DNA of 64,000 bases from assembly GCF_030704535.1 (NCBI RefSeq), contig NC_081812.1, forward strand, positions 15,163,001-15,227,000, written 5' to 3'. The translations under genes were made by a program, and so were the position numbers. Under the pieces are notes generated by a model. That model saw nothing but the letters and a program-made list of their open reading frames with translations. It searched no databases and had not been told where the DNA came from. The stretch comes from Vitis vinifera (taxonomy: Eukaryota; Streptophyta; Magnoliopsida; Vitales; Vitaceae). Below, piece after piece: positions 13,001 to 24,070 of the stretch (the first letter of the stretch is position 1; the number at the start of each line of letters is the position of its first letter).

Positions 13001-16000
13001 GGTGTGTTGCTTTCTTTAGGGAAGAATACATGTCAAGATTCCTCATGAAGTTGAGAATCAAATGTCACAATGATATTGTGTTCGATTCATTTGTTCAATG
13101 AACAATGTCCCTAACCTCAGTTGGCTTGAATTTTTTTTTTTTTAATAGGAGTTCGAAAATTTTGCCTCATTATTTGTGCACCATGTTATAAAATCACAGA
13201 AGGAACCATCTTTCTGGAATTCTCCGATGGATTTTCCCTCCATGACCATTAGCATCAAGCCTAAACCATATGCTGGCTACATTTACTCTTGAACAACAAG
13301 TTTCATGGCACAGACAAGCATCAACAATATTACGTGTATTAAATAGTTAGAATTCTGTAAAAGGAGCCCAACCCTTGGCACTGTTTTCATAATTTTGTAT
13401 CACCTTAGTCAAATCTGTTTGCACAGTGTAGAATTTGACCTATTCCTCCTAAATATTCATAATATTAACACTATTTGGATACTCCTTTATAATTTGAGAG
13501 GCATTTCATTGATCAAGGTGTTTTATTCTACCATTTTGTTAAGAACATGAACTTTTCCCTTGTTATTCAGAATGTCATCCTGTAGTGAAAACATTCCTTT
13601 TCCTGTTACAACAGTTGGTCTTTGTTTCATGATGCCAAAACCTTCTCACAGCTCTTTTAGATAACTATTGTTGGTGGTTCTCTTAATTTTTCCTATCATG
13701 CTTCTTTTTCCTATTTAGTATGATTGAACTCCAACATCTTGATCTCAGTTATGCTTGTTTCACATGCTTGTTATTTATTGGTACAAACTTTGCTTAATGC
13801 TCCAGAAAAATCTTATTGTTGATATTCCCTTCGTTAATATCAGTGAGTTTACCTTTTTCCAGGAATTGAGGAGCTTCATTAGTGGAATCCTAAAATCTGG
13901 TTTTAAATGGATCCCTTGAAGTTTGAATTAAAATTTTAACCTGTTCATTATTCATCACTTTGTTGGGATGTTAACAACCATTGAGGAGTAAAGATTTGCT
14001 TGCTCATCTCTTTATGGTTCTAATCCATCGCAACCTACGGTTACAACCAGAAATTTATCATTTCTAACAAAATTGTGAAACATCACAATTCCCTCAGCTT
14101 GTTTTGAATCCTTATAACTATGGTGAATAAATGGCTTAGGGAAACCAATTTGATGGAACTGCTGGATCTGATGCCAGGAAAGTTGTTTTACTTTCTTGTC
14201 AGCAGATCAAGATATTGTGAAAGAATATTATGTTTTATCATGACTTTCTTGTATTATATGAGAATATTATTTCTCAGCACAAACATATATATGCAGGAAA
14301 AATATGAAAAGGCTACGGCTTCTCTTGCTCAGATGGAAGAGAGGGTGGTTATGGCAGAAACAATGTTAGAGGCTACCTTGCAGTACCAATCTGGTCAAGT
14401 TAAAGCACTATCATCTCCACGGTATGTGAGCAATTCCTCAGACAGGAAATATCTCTTTTCATAGAAAGTTATCTTTTTGTTATGAATGTCAAAAAAAATC
14501 AATTTTGAGATAATATTCATAGAAAAATTTTAGGGTCTTAAAATTTTACAGTTACTCTATTCAACATTGCACTGGAACTTCCAGTGAAAACTAACAATGG
14601 AAAATCTTGGCCAACCTAAGAAGTAGCTATGAAAGTATCCTAAATTTTCTAAATACCCAACCTACCAAGTCAACCATAAATTAGGTGTTCTGAAAATGGC
14701 AGTGTCCTCCCTTAGTTTAAACCACTTCAAAATAAGATGTCTTATCAAAGAAGCAACTCAAAATGGATCAGCAGGTGATCAACTCATGCATACCCACTTT
14801 GCAATGCAGAAGGGATCATGCAATAAAAAGTTCCTCCATTGCTTAAGGCCCCTGGCCTTCCAACTTTGAAAAATTGGACAACTGTGTTTGCATTGCCAGA
14901 AGATGGATCAAGATGAGAAAACTTATATAAAGGAAGACAAAAAGAAAATCAGATAGTCAGTATCATTGGCTTTTTTCTGTTGCAATGGTATAGGGGAAGA
15001 AAGAACTTAAGGATTGCCTCCACATACCACATAAAGCCAAGATGAAAGATTTGTGGACATTTGGATTATGTAATCTAGGTCTGGCAAAGTTTGAACTGGC
15101 CCTACAAGTATGCTTGAAGTTCTAGAGGGTCGATACTTTGTTGATAACCGATTTTGTTTTTTTTGATAAGTTACCTTGTTGATAACCCTTATTGTAACTC
15201 TTTGAAGTGGAGGAAGCATGTTCCCTTTTTATTCTTATTTTCAGAGGCCACTTTCTGGAAAATGAATCTTATCCACTTCAGTTTCATGTCATAAAATTAT
15301 TTTAATAAAATGGAATTTCAACAGTATTGCACAAATCATCCAAGTGCATCAAGTCCCTCATTTTCTAAGATTTCTTTTTCCATTTTAACAAAATGGAGAG
15401 CCAAGTAACATGACTCCAGCCATTTTCCTCTCCCATACCTGAATTAGGAAGCTTAGAATTCAAGAACAGGATTAATTCATATATCCTAGCCATTCAGAAA
15501 TCATTTAACTATAGGAATTAAATAGTTAAATCCATTCTCTTTTGCATTCATTGAAGCTTTGACCAAAAGGACTAAAATATTTTTGGGTTCCTGAATTCAA
15601 CATGCTTTGCAGCCACTGAAGTTGCACCTGGTCAATCTTTCCCACAATAATTGAACACCTTGAGAACTTATTTGAACTTGCAAATTCCTTTCTAGAAACA
15701 GGGCACACTTGTTTCCTTTACTTTGTGTATATAGGATCTAAGCATCAATGCATCATTTTGTGTAAGTGGACATATTTTATTGATGAAATCAGTGCATTAT
15801 AAAGGTGCTGTGGTTTTGTAGCTCTGCACAGGCTAATCAAGACTCTGCACAAAATTCATCTATGAAAAGGATAAGTCTGCTCTCTAGGCCATTTGGACTT
15901 GGCTGGCGGGATAGGAACAAGGTAAACTTACATGCATGTCCCTGAAAAGTTCTTGATCATTACTGGGCATAGGCAGATACAAAGAGCACACTTATGGAGA

Positions 16001-16370
16001 GACTGATGGTTTTGCCAAAATTAGACAATAACCGTCAACAAATGGCACATGCTTTAACAGACAGTTTGACAAATATTTCTTTTTATGAACCAGTGACATG
16101 CCAAATCATTCAAAAGCTAGAATTTTATAGAAATTTTTTGGACCCTCGAGCACATAGGGTAAAAATTATTGGCATCCCTTTATCAAGTTGGCATTCACCC
16201 AGATACTACACATATTTTGCTTGTTTTTGCTTCGGTTAGGATTATAAATTCATGAAAGTTGGATGTAGCAGGGGAAACCTACTAATGTTGAGGAGTCCAG
16301 TGAAAGTAAATCCACCCATGAAGAGGAGGTTCCAAACATTTTGCATAAAGAGACTAATGGCAGCCAATAG
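4001..16370 (+). CDS. TBC-domain Rab GTPase-activating protein (18 exons, 789 aa)
   Basis: Exons: 4001-4047, 4624-4693, 5140-5691, 5782-5964, 6089-6202, 8586-8644, 8735-8801, 8972-9023, 9130-9222, 9364-9447, 9563-9972, 11179-11240, 11745-11814, 12358-12438, 12555-12656, 14297-14421, 15822-15921, 16272-16370. The joined frame is 2370 nt without stops. It begins with a plant TBC leader (R-D-A-Y-G-F), followed by an acidic linker. The TBC domain spans roughly residues 207-440. The two catalytic fingers are intact: I-E-K-D-L-P-R (Arg288) and V-G-Y-C-Q (Gln322). Residues ~578-712 are Glu/Gln-rich and predicted coiled coil, and the tail contains L-L-S-R-P-F-G-L-G-W. Such proteins speed GTP hydrolysis by Rab GTPases in membrane traffic; which Rab is used is unknown. 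Introns 5, 11, 15 and 16 exceed 1 kb. Exons 1-5 are duplicated in arm B. Confidence 0.93.
6562..6850. repeat. Repeat-derived segment at the duplication breakpoint (TBC intron 5)
   Basis: Related words (TTTTCCTAAAAGTTTAAG ... CTCTAACA, and TTTTCCTAAAAGTTAAG ... CTCTAACA) flank a block containing TATGGCCCCATAGCTGCATG and ATAAACATGTGGTGAATTTT. The flanking pair suggests a short dispersed repeat. The inner edge of the inverted duplication (6758) lies inside it. The family is not identified. Confidence 0.4.
7896..7917. repeat. (GA)n microsatellite in TBC intron 5
   Basis: An uninterrupted run of about ten GA units lies within the 2.4-kb intron 5 of the TBC gene. The rest of the intron from 6850 to 8585 is ordinary T-rich intron sequence with nothing else recognised. 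Confidence 0.85.
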
Positions 16371-17724
16371 CAGAGGACAAATAGGGAGAATGGAGAAGCA
16401 TGTCTCTGCCTCGCTAGAGTCCTCAAAATTGAGCCTGCCCTGCTGCCTAAGTACACATTTTGTTGTGTTGTTCAAGTATATTGCTGCCTAGTTTTGCCCT
16501 TGTATTATTTATTATGCTTGGGGGCTTTCGGCAATTGATTTTGTATCAATGTTAAGTTGAGAAGCTACATTGATATATTTCCTTCCTAGACAATCTAATG
16601 TAAAGCATCAATTATTTTTTGCTAATTAATTCATTATAGCTGGCAGTTGGACCTTTTACTTCTTTTTTTCCTTTTTCTCCAATTAATGAGGTTATTATTA
16701 TTATTCTTACTATTCTTTTTTTCATTATGGGAAACATATTGCATGACAGTAAAATTTGCTTCACAATGTTTTTTGTTTCTTCCATGTGCATTAAAAGAGA
16801 ATACATGAATGCCCTTTCATTCCATTGATGGGAAGGACCTTTGGAAACAATTTAGTTCATGCTGTTTTGTTTCAACAATAGCCGTAATTTCCTGAAAAAG
16901 GACACACCAGTGTGCGGTTACTATGCCTTATAACTTATAAGGAGGTGAATGAAACATGGACACTCTTAAATTTGGTGTTGAGTTTCTCGACCCTTTGCCT
17001 TACTTGGGATTAGTCAATTCAATTTCTCGATAGGGGCAGAGAAGGGATATAATGGCAGAGTGTTACCTTGACTCATTGTACATCTTGATCAATTGGATTG
17101 TTTTTTGTGGATTCCTATATGAAGCTTTTGTGGATGTGTTTCCGGGCATTCCTTTATCATTTCGTCCAACAAGAAGAGTTCACTTTCAAATTTCAATGTC
17201 ATAAGCAATTTGAACAAATCTAAACAAAGTGGCAGGCATACCTCAATTTTCTATGAAAGTACCTTCTCTATGATCTTATGCATTTTCAATCCTTTGATTA
17301 CGATATGATCATTGTATGGCAGGGTCAGCTAACATGATGAGTTCACAACAGAACTGTACAACAAGACAAGCAGAGCAGACATATGAAGACTGAATAGCAA
17401 ATGGGGATTAAAACATACAGAGGGAAAAACCAATGCCAAGAGAGAAGGCAGGTAGATACAACCAGGGTTCAGATATACAGTCAAAAAAGTGAAACAGAAA
17501 TTTCCTCTAAACAAGGAACACAGGTTTGTGAAGAGCACCACTCTCTGAAGTAATACAAAGTTTCATAACCAGGTTCCATTCAGTTGAAGCCAACTAACCA
17601 GAATTTACAATGCTGTCCATATTAACATCTGATCTTTAGTTGGAATGAGTAGGCATGGGTAGCAGGGCTAAAGGCATTCTGCTGAGTGTTAGAAGGCATC
17701 CCAGCAACTAGTAACCAAGAACGC
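16371..17724. other. Convergent 3' region between TBC and kinase genes
   Basis: The two genes end tail to tail. The first ~400 bp is likely the 3' UTR of the TBC gene, and the last ~400 bp (antisense) is likely the 3' UTR of the kinase. The middle has no supported coding region. Short open frames on both strands have no family-like composition. Confidence 0.55.
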
Positions 17725-20700
17725 TTAATTTAGTCTTCGGGTTCGATCTTTTTGCGATCCAGCACTGCTTGGGAGCTTCCTATCACCATCCTTTTTGGCT
17801 CTAGGTGGAGTAGAAGGGGCGACTCTGGAGCTTTGGACTGGCTGAGTGTCAGGGTCATATGTTTGTGCGGCCAGGTAAGTCAAAGCGGTGACAACATCAA
17901 CAATAAGTGGGCGCAGATTAGGTTGCTCCTGAACACACATTGCAGCAACTGCAAGAGCTTGGTACAACCCTCTTAAAGGATACTGACCTTGTAGCATTGG
18001 ATCTGCCATATGTAAAAATTTCCTTCTATCTTTGAACAGGGGTCTTGCCTGCAAGACATTCAAGATACAAGCCGCATTTGTAAAAACCAATGCAAAGTTA
18101 CTACTTTTTGTGAAACAAAATGTTCTATATGACAACTCTTATCCACAAGAAGGGCCTGCTCTATGTATCATATTTTGTATTGTCTTATTTTTGAAGAAAA
18201 ACCAACAAAATTTGAATTTCAACTCCATGCTCCTTATCACAATATTTACTTTTAATCAACACTGTTATTAGAAGATAATTTATTAAAATTATAATAAACA
18301 CAAAAAATTGCAAATTTTCCCACTTAGCTACATATGATGACAAGAGCCTCAAATTGCATGTAAAGAAAGTCAGAGCAATGATTGAATGTGTGAATAAAAA
18401 TATGCTGAAGCTACTAAAGATTAGACACATGACATGTTGGCTTCTGACCCATTGGGACAACTCAAAATTCTCTCGAAGCATAAGGTGATTGAAACTATCT
18501 GAAAATTCCTTATTTATCATTATACCCTTTTTACCAACTGCCAATCTAGTAATTGAACCATTACTAGAGGCAATGACGACTTACATGGCACAAAAATGGT
18601 TGCCAGCCCACTATATATATAATTCAACAGGGAAAAGGAAAGCTTATTCTACTGACAGTAAGGTTAAAGATGAAACAAAGGTAGAGATCTCTCACCCAAG
18701 CAACCAGATTATGCTCTCCTGCAGCTTTAGAATTGTCAATTGCTTTCCTGCCTGTTATGATTTCCAAAAGAACAACCCCAAAGCTATAAACATCTGATTT
18801 CAGAGTCAATTGACCTGTCATTGCATACTCTGGGGCACAATATCCATAGGTGCCCATAACCCTTGTAGACACATGGGTATTATCTCCAACAGGCCCAAGT
18901 TTGGCCAAGCCAAAATCAGATAACTTGGGATGAAAATCCTCACCAAGCAAAATGTTAGAGCATTTTAGATCACGGTATATAACAGGGGGGCTGGCTTTGT
19001 CATGTAAATACTCCAATCCTTTTGCTGCCCCAGCAGCTATTTTCATTCTTGTATTCCAATCCAGTCGTTTCTTACCAAGTGAAACATCTGCAAAATGAAC
19101 ATATATAACCCAACCAATCATGGTGATAAAAAGAAATTATAGGAAAAGAGGTTGTGGCATTAGTGGAATAATATAATACCATGTAGATGATCTTCAAGAG
19201 ATCCCAGTGGCATGTACTCATAGACTAGTAGTCTTTGATCTCCATCAGCACAATAGCCAATTAGATTAACAAGGTTAGGGTGGTGAAGCAGACTCAACAT
19301 CAATACTTCGACTAGGAATTCCCGATTCCCTTGCAATCCATTACGATCAAGTTGCTTGATAGCTACAGCCTACACCAAATACAGTATGAAGGTTCAAGTT
19401 TTGACATCCAACTTACTGACTGCCTTAAAAGCCCAGTTCTTGAATAAGCCAAAACCATGAAATCTCAAAACTTGTCCATTTTTTGGTGAGATTGTGCTAT
19501 GTTTACAATCTAGAAATAACAGCATCAACAAAAATGAAAATTTTGCAGAACAACAGCCTGTATGAAACCTATTCTAGCAGTTAGCAATTTGTTCTCTCTT
19601 TTATCAAAAATTAAAGGATGACAAACTTGACCAACCTGATTAGTATTTGCAATACGACCTTTATATACCCTACCAAAACCCCCCTCTCCCAAAAGACATT
19701 CTCCCCTGAAATTTTTAGTAGCAGCAGCCAATTCACGGAATGTGAATGTCTGTGCTGCAATGTGGTCAGGCCCTCCATTCTTTGAGGCTTCCTTCACATT
19801 GAAGGAAGGATTTGCCTTCAATTTCTCTGTAAAACAGGCATTCAATAAAAGATGGGAAAAATAAGTCCGCGAATTAGATTCATCCAAACAACAAGCAGAA
19901 AGAAATAAAATGTAAAATTTAGCAAAAGCCAAACAAGGGTTCAGGTTTACTTTTTTCCCAAGGAAGTGCATCAACAGCTCAACAAATGAACAAGGAACAC
20001 AAAAGATAATCAGAGCTTCTATTCATGGACATACCACCCGTTTCCAACAATGCAAAAACATTAACATAATTAGAAATATGCTCCAAAAGCTAATCTGTGA
20101 TTACAGTCTGACTTTAGATGAATAAAATGACATGCTTTTGGAATTTGAAACATATTAAGTACGAAATTTTTCACCTTTTAATACCAAAACATGACTCCAC
20201 TAACATATAACCAAAGTAGCAACCAAAAGAACAAATTGACCAGATATTATTACACAGTAAGATGGCCGAATGAACTATTGACCAAAGTTTCTAACTAAGA
20301 AGCTGTGCCAAGCAAGTGGAAGAGCTTGGCTCCAACTATAAGCTGATGAAGAGCTACAATCACCAGGAAAGGGACTATGACCTTTTTCAACAAAATTGCA
20401 CAAATAGGAATGTAATCTCAGTGCCACATCCAAAAAGGAACTAGTCCCCGTTATCTAAAGCAAGAAAAAAAATCCAAATTCCAAGATTAAATCAGAAAAC
20501 ATACAGGATGATCTTCAATTATCACAATACACAACTAAAATTGACAACAAATCAGGTGATTCTTTCCCTAAATTGAGCTAGAAATTCAGTTTTTTTTCCT
20601 TTTCCTAAATTTCTCCAGCAACCAAACAAGGGTTGAATGGACATGCAGAGTACTGTTCAAACAGGCCAATTTTCATCAATCCAGAATAAACCTCAGATAC

Positions 20701-21152
20701 TAAAAACATGAAATTAAAAAAAAAAAAAACTAAAAATATAAAAAGATCAGCTCTCTTTATCAGTAGACAAGAACCCGAGTTTCTATTCTTTTCTCTGTAA
20801 TTTCCTGCCAACCAAACGGAGAAAAAATGAGCATTCACAGTGTCATCCAAACTAGCCAATTTTCATCAACTCACAACAAACCCAGACGGCGGAAACATAG
20901 AACTCTTGAGAAAAAATAAAAATAAGAGAAGTGATTCCATCAATGAATTGAATTAGAAAATTGAGTGAAAGGCTTACAGACGCAAAAGGGTTATAGTATT
21001 TATAAAGTGATGTGCTTTAATTCACCAGAAAAATACGTATATATATATAGAAATATACCAGAAGTGGTTTGGACTTGGATCTGATCAACGGGCTTCTTCC
21101 TCTTTTTCTTGGTAGCTTGGTTTGATTTTCCAGAGCAAAGAAACCAACCCAT
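17725..21152 (-). CDS. PBS1-like receptor-like cytoplasmic kinase, subfamily VII (5 exons, 396 aa)
   Basis: Exons on the minus strand: 21152-21059, 19826-19636, 19369-19180, 19087-18696, 18048-17725; all introns are GT..AG and the frame is continuous to TAA. The protein starts M-G-W-F-L-C-S-G, with Gly2 fitting N-myristoylation and Cys6 palmitoylation, so attachment to the plasma membrane is expected. The kinase domain shows the glycine loop G78-E-G-G-F-G-R-V85, ATP-binding Lys100 in V-A-I-K, the catalytic loop I-Y-R-D-L-K with Asp198, D216-F-G, and the RLCK-VII activation segment [10 protein letters not shown]. The C-terminal ~50 residues are Ser/Pro/Lys-rich and probably disordered. Family members relay signals from pattern-recognition receptors, often by phosphorylating oxidases, channels or MAPKKKs; the partner here is unknown. 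The exact PBL number cannot be told from sequence alone. Intron 1 is 1.2 kb and contains a weak internal repeat around 20610-20900. Confidence 0.93.
20605..20900. repeat. Degenerate direct repeat in kinase intron 1
   Basis: Two blocks ~190 bp apart share CAACCAAAC ... CCAATTTTCATCAA plus neighbouring words (about 20617-20700 and 20805-20890). This looks like an old tandem duplication within the intron. No function is evident. Confidence 0.5.
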
Positions 21153-21289
21153 GTTTTCTCTTCACTCAGACACCTCCCTCCAGAGCCGTAGCTGGACACA
21201 GAGAGTGAAAAGAAATCAACATACAATCCAGAGAGAGCGAACAGATGCCTTTTATATCTTTTGTTTGTATGACGTTTGCCTTTCTTTTG

Positions 21290-22690
21290 CTATTTTCTTC
21301 TTTTCTCTCACTCCCTCTTTTTTCTCTCCCAAACCCGTCAATTAGAAAAATGAGTTATTTTTGTCAACACTTTTCATTTCAGAATTTTCATGGTTTTTTA
21401 AGCCTTTGAGCAAAGAAATTTACATGAAAAATAAGCATAATGCTATGAAAAAATAAAAAAGGCTATATTTAGTGTGTAGTTATCAAAATTAAATATTTTT
21501 AATTTTATATAAAATTATTATCGAGTTAGAAAACATTAAATATCACATAAAATTGTGTGAAAATGATAATGGTAAGAAGTTGTTATCGATTCAAATGATT
21601 CAATATATTATATAAAATTGTGTGCAAATGACACTCGCAAGAAGATACAATGTATGAGCCATGATATATGATTACAACTGGGAAACTAGAATTCGAGCAT
21701 CATGCTTAGTATTAGATGTACATTCAACATATATTCCACTATTATGTTATTTTCATACTTAAATTGAAAGGCTTCATTGAGTTATATCGTTTATAAGTTT
21801 CTTATATTTTTTTTTTTTCTTTTTTCCCTTTGAAACCTCATTAATAAAAAATTGAGTTATTTTAAGTAAAACTCATTATTTTAGCACTCATACTATTGTT
21901 AAAGAGTAAAGAAATTGAAATGAGAAATAAGCATAATGCTCGAAAAAATGATATATTTTATAGATAATTATGAAAAGTAAACATTTTTAATATTATATAA
22001 AACTATCATTAACCCAAAAGGCCCCATGTGCTATATGGAATCTTATGAAAATGGCAGTTACAGGAGCCATGCACGATAAATTAGCAAAACTAGAAGGCTT
22101 GAAGCCGAGCACCGCCAAGAGCATTTGATATACCTACAACTATCACGTGAATGCTACTGTAATGCTTACGTAAAGGGAAAAGTCTTCATCATTTACAAAT
22201 TTCTTCTCTTCTTTCTTTCTCTTTTTTGTTCTCTCACAAAACTTGTAATTTAAAAACATAATTTATTTTTATTAAAGCCTTTTATTTTCACATTTTCACT
22301 ATTGTTGAAGTATTTGAGAAAAAAATTAAATGAAAACTAAACACAATGTTAGGAAAAGGCATTATGTTTATACATAGTTATGAAATTAGATATTTTTAAT
22401 ATCTTATAAAAACATTCTCGGCCAAAAGGAGCCACATGCTATATGGAATCTTATGAAAGTGGCTAGATGTGGGAAACCATGATACAAATCGACAAAGCCA
22501 GGAGGCTCGGGTTGAGCCTCATGAAGCACATTACATATGCATTTATTGTTTATACGAAACTATCATGTGATTGTTATTGTCATGCTTACTCAAAGTGAAA
22601 GGCCTTAGTAAAAGACATTACCTATACTAAAGTGAAAGACCTTATGATAACATTAAAGTGACAAATTACAAGATAAGAAGAATCTTGATA
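21290..22690. repeat. Three decayed tandem units of ~400-500 bp upstream of the kinase gene
   Basis: Units start at about 21290, 21800 and 22195. Each begins with a CTTTTTTCTC-type pyrimidine run, continues through a GAGTTATTTTT-like word and a GAGAAATAAGCATAATGCT-like word, then an AATATTTTTAAT..TATAAAA stretch. In units 2 and 3 this is followed by CTATATGGAATCTTATGAAA. The units differ by many substitutions and indels. The last motif also has a distant echo near 24055. This is an unknown repeat family; it abuts the kinase promoter. Confidence 0.6.
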
Positions 22691-23465
22691 GACTTAAGAA
22701 GCTTTGTTGATCTATTATATCTTCCAGGTTTGAGCAAATGAGCATGCAAAAAGACAACCTAACTTCCAACCCTTACTATGTAGGAGGATTAGATGGTGTA
22801 CCTGGTGAACTAATTGTGGAAATTATACTTCTTATAATTGTTGGACTAGTCACCCACATGACATGATACTCGGTTACTTACCATTAGATTATCAAGTTTC
22901 CATCCCAAGAGAACAAAGGAGACTAAGCTACTATTTGAATATGCTACCACATTGCTTTGTGAGCCATCAAAAAACAAATAGTAAAGAGGGGAGATAACCC
23001 CTCACTTACCTTAGAAAGCCAAAACAACTCTTGAGAATGAGGTTGAGAATGCAAGGAGTCATCAGTCGTTGAACCCTTAGAATCTTTGGTACTAAAGGAG
23101 AAAAACACCAAGAAGATTGTTATGGCAAGGAGTCTCCTCCCTAATAATGAAAAAAACTCACTTTCAAAAGCTAGTGGCAAGGATGTGTTGGTGTGGAAAC
23201 CAAGTGACATGACTAAGGCAAACTTAAGTCATGTCAATCACCAGTTGAACGTTCTATCCTAACAAGCAACTAGTAAGGTAAAAACCTTGAAAACTCACTT
23301 TGAAAATACACTATATCATGAACAAATAGATGAATTGACTTATGAAAACATATTTTATAATGGAATTGTGCTACCTGTGTTCACTAACTAATATCACCTT
23401 ATAGTAAAATAAATAAATAAATAAACAAAAACAAAATAAAACAAAAAAACAAAAGACAAAAAAAG
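22690..23465. other. Intergenic sequence, possible older retroelement body
   Basis: The sequence is moderately AT-rich, with no frame that can be supported. It directly precedes the gypsy reverse-transcriptase relic in the same orientation, so part of it may be the decayed upstream pol or gag of that element. There is an A-rich run at 23407-23464. Confidence 0.35.
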
Positions 23466-24070
23466 GCTCATATATGCAGATTTCATAGACTTGAACAAAG
23501 TCTACTCAAAGGTCAATCATGTGATCTCTCGCATAAATAAGCTAGTAGATGTTATGACATGTTTAATTTCTAACCTTTATGGATGCTTATTCTAAATATG
23601 ACCAAATCCACATGTATAAACCTCAAAAGGAAATAACCTTCATCACTAGAAAGGGCCTATCTATTGCCATTGTGTAATACCCTTCATGTCAAAGAGCATC
23701 AAAGTCACATATCACTATTCAAAAGCAAAGTTAGGCATGAATACTATCATAACTTTCAATAAGCCTTTTATCATCCTAAGGAGTCATAGGATGAAGTTGA
23801 ATCCCCAAGTTCCAACATGTTCTTAAGAGTAGATGGTGATTTAAGAATAGAGGCCAATTTCGATCAAATAGTGGCCATACTCAATGTTGACTCCATAGAC
23901 CATAAAAAATGTATAGAAACTATTAGGGCTCATAACCCTAGGAAGAGTTATTGCCCAAACCATGGAATAATACCAATGTTTGTATCACTTTTTGAGGAAA
24001 AGTGGGTAGACATGGAGGAATATGACCTCACCATGCCTAAAAGGCGTCGCATCCTCTTTGAAATCTTATG
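23466..24070 (+). mobile_element. Ty3/gypsy reverse-transcriptase relic
   Basis: Conceptual translation across frames gives pieces that line up, in order, with gypsy RT. First is a V/A-D-F-x-D-L-N-K segment with R-I-x-K-L-V-D. Next is a piece matching K-T-A-F-x-T-x-x-G-x-Y-C-Y-x-V-M-P-F-G (here F-I-T-R-K-G-P-I-Y-C-H-C-V-I-P-F). Then comes R-M-K-L-N-P, and finally G-D-L-R-I-E-A-N-F-D-Q-I, which corresponds to the family's R-G-I-E-A-N-P-x-Q-I. Stops and frame changes interrupt the chain, and the catalytic Y-x-D-D box was not found. No LTRs are recognised. The element is dead and old. Confidence 0.75.
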
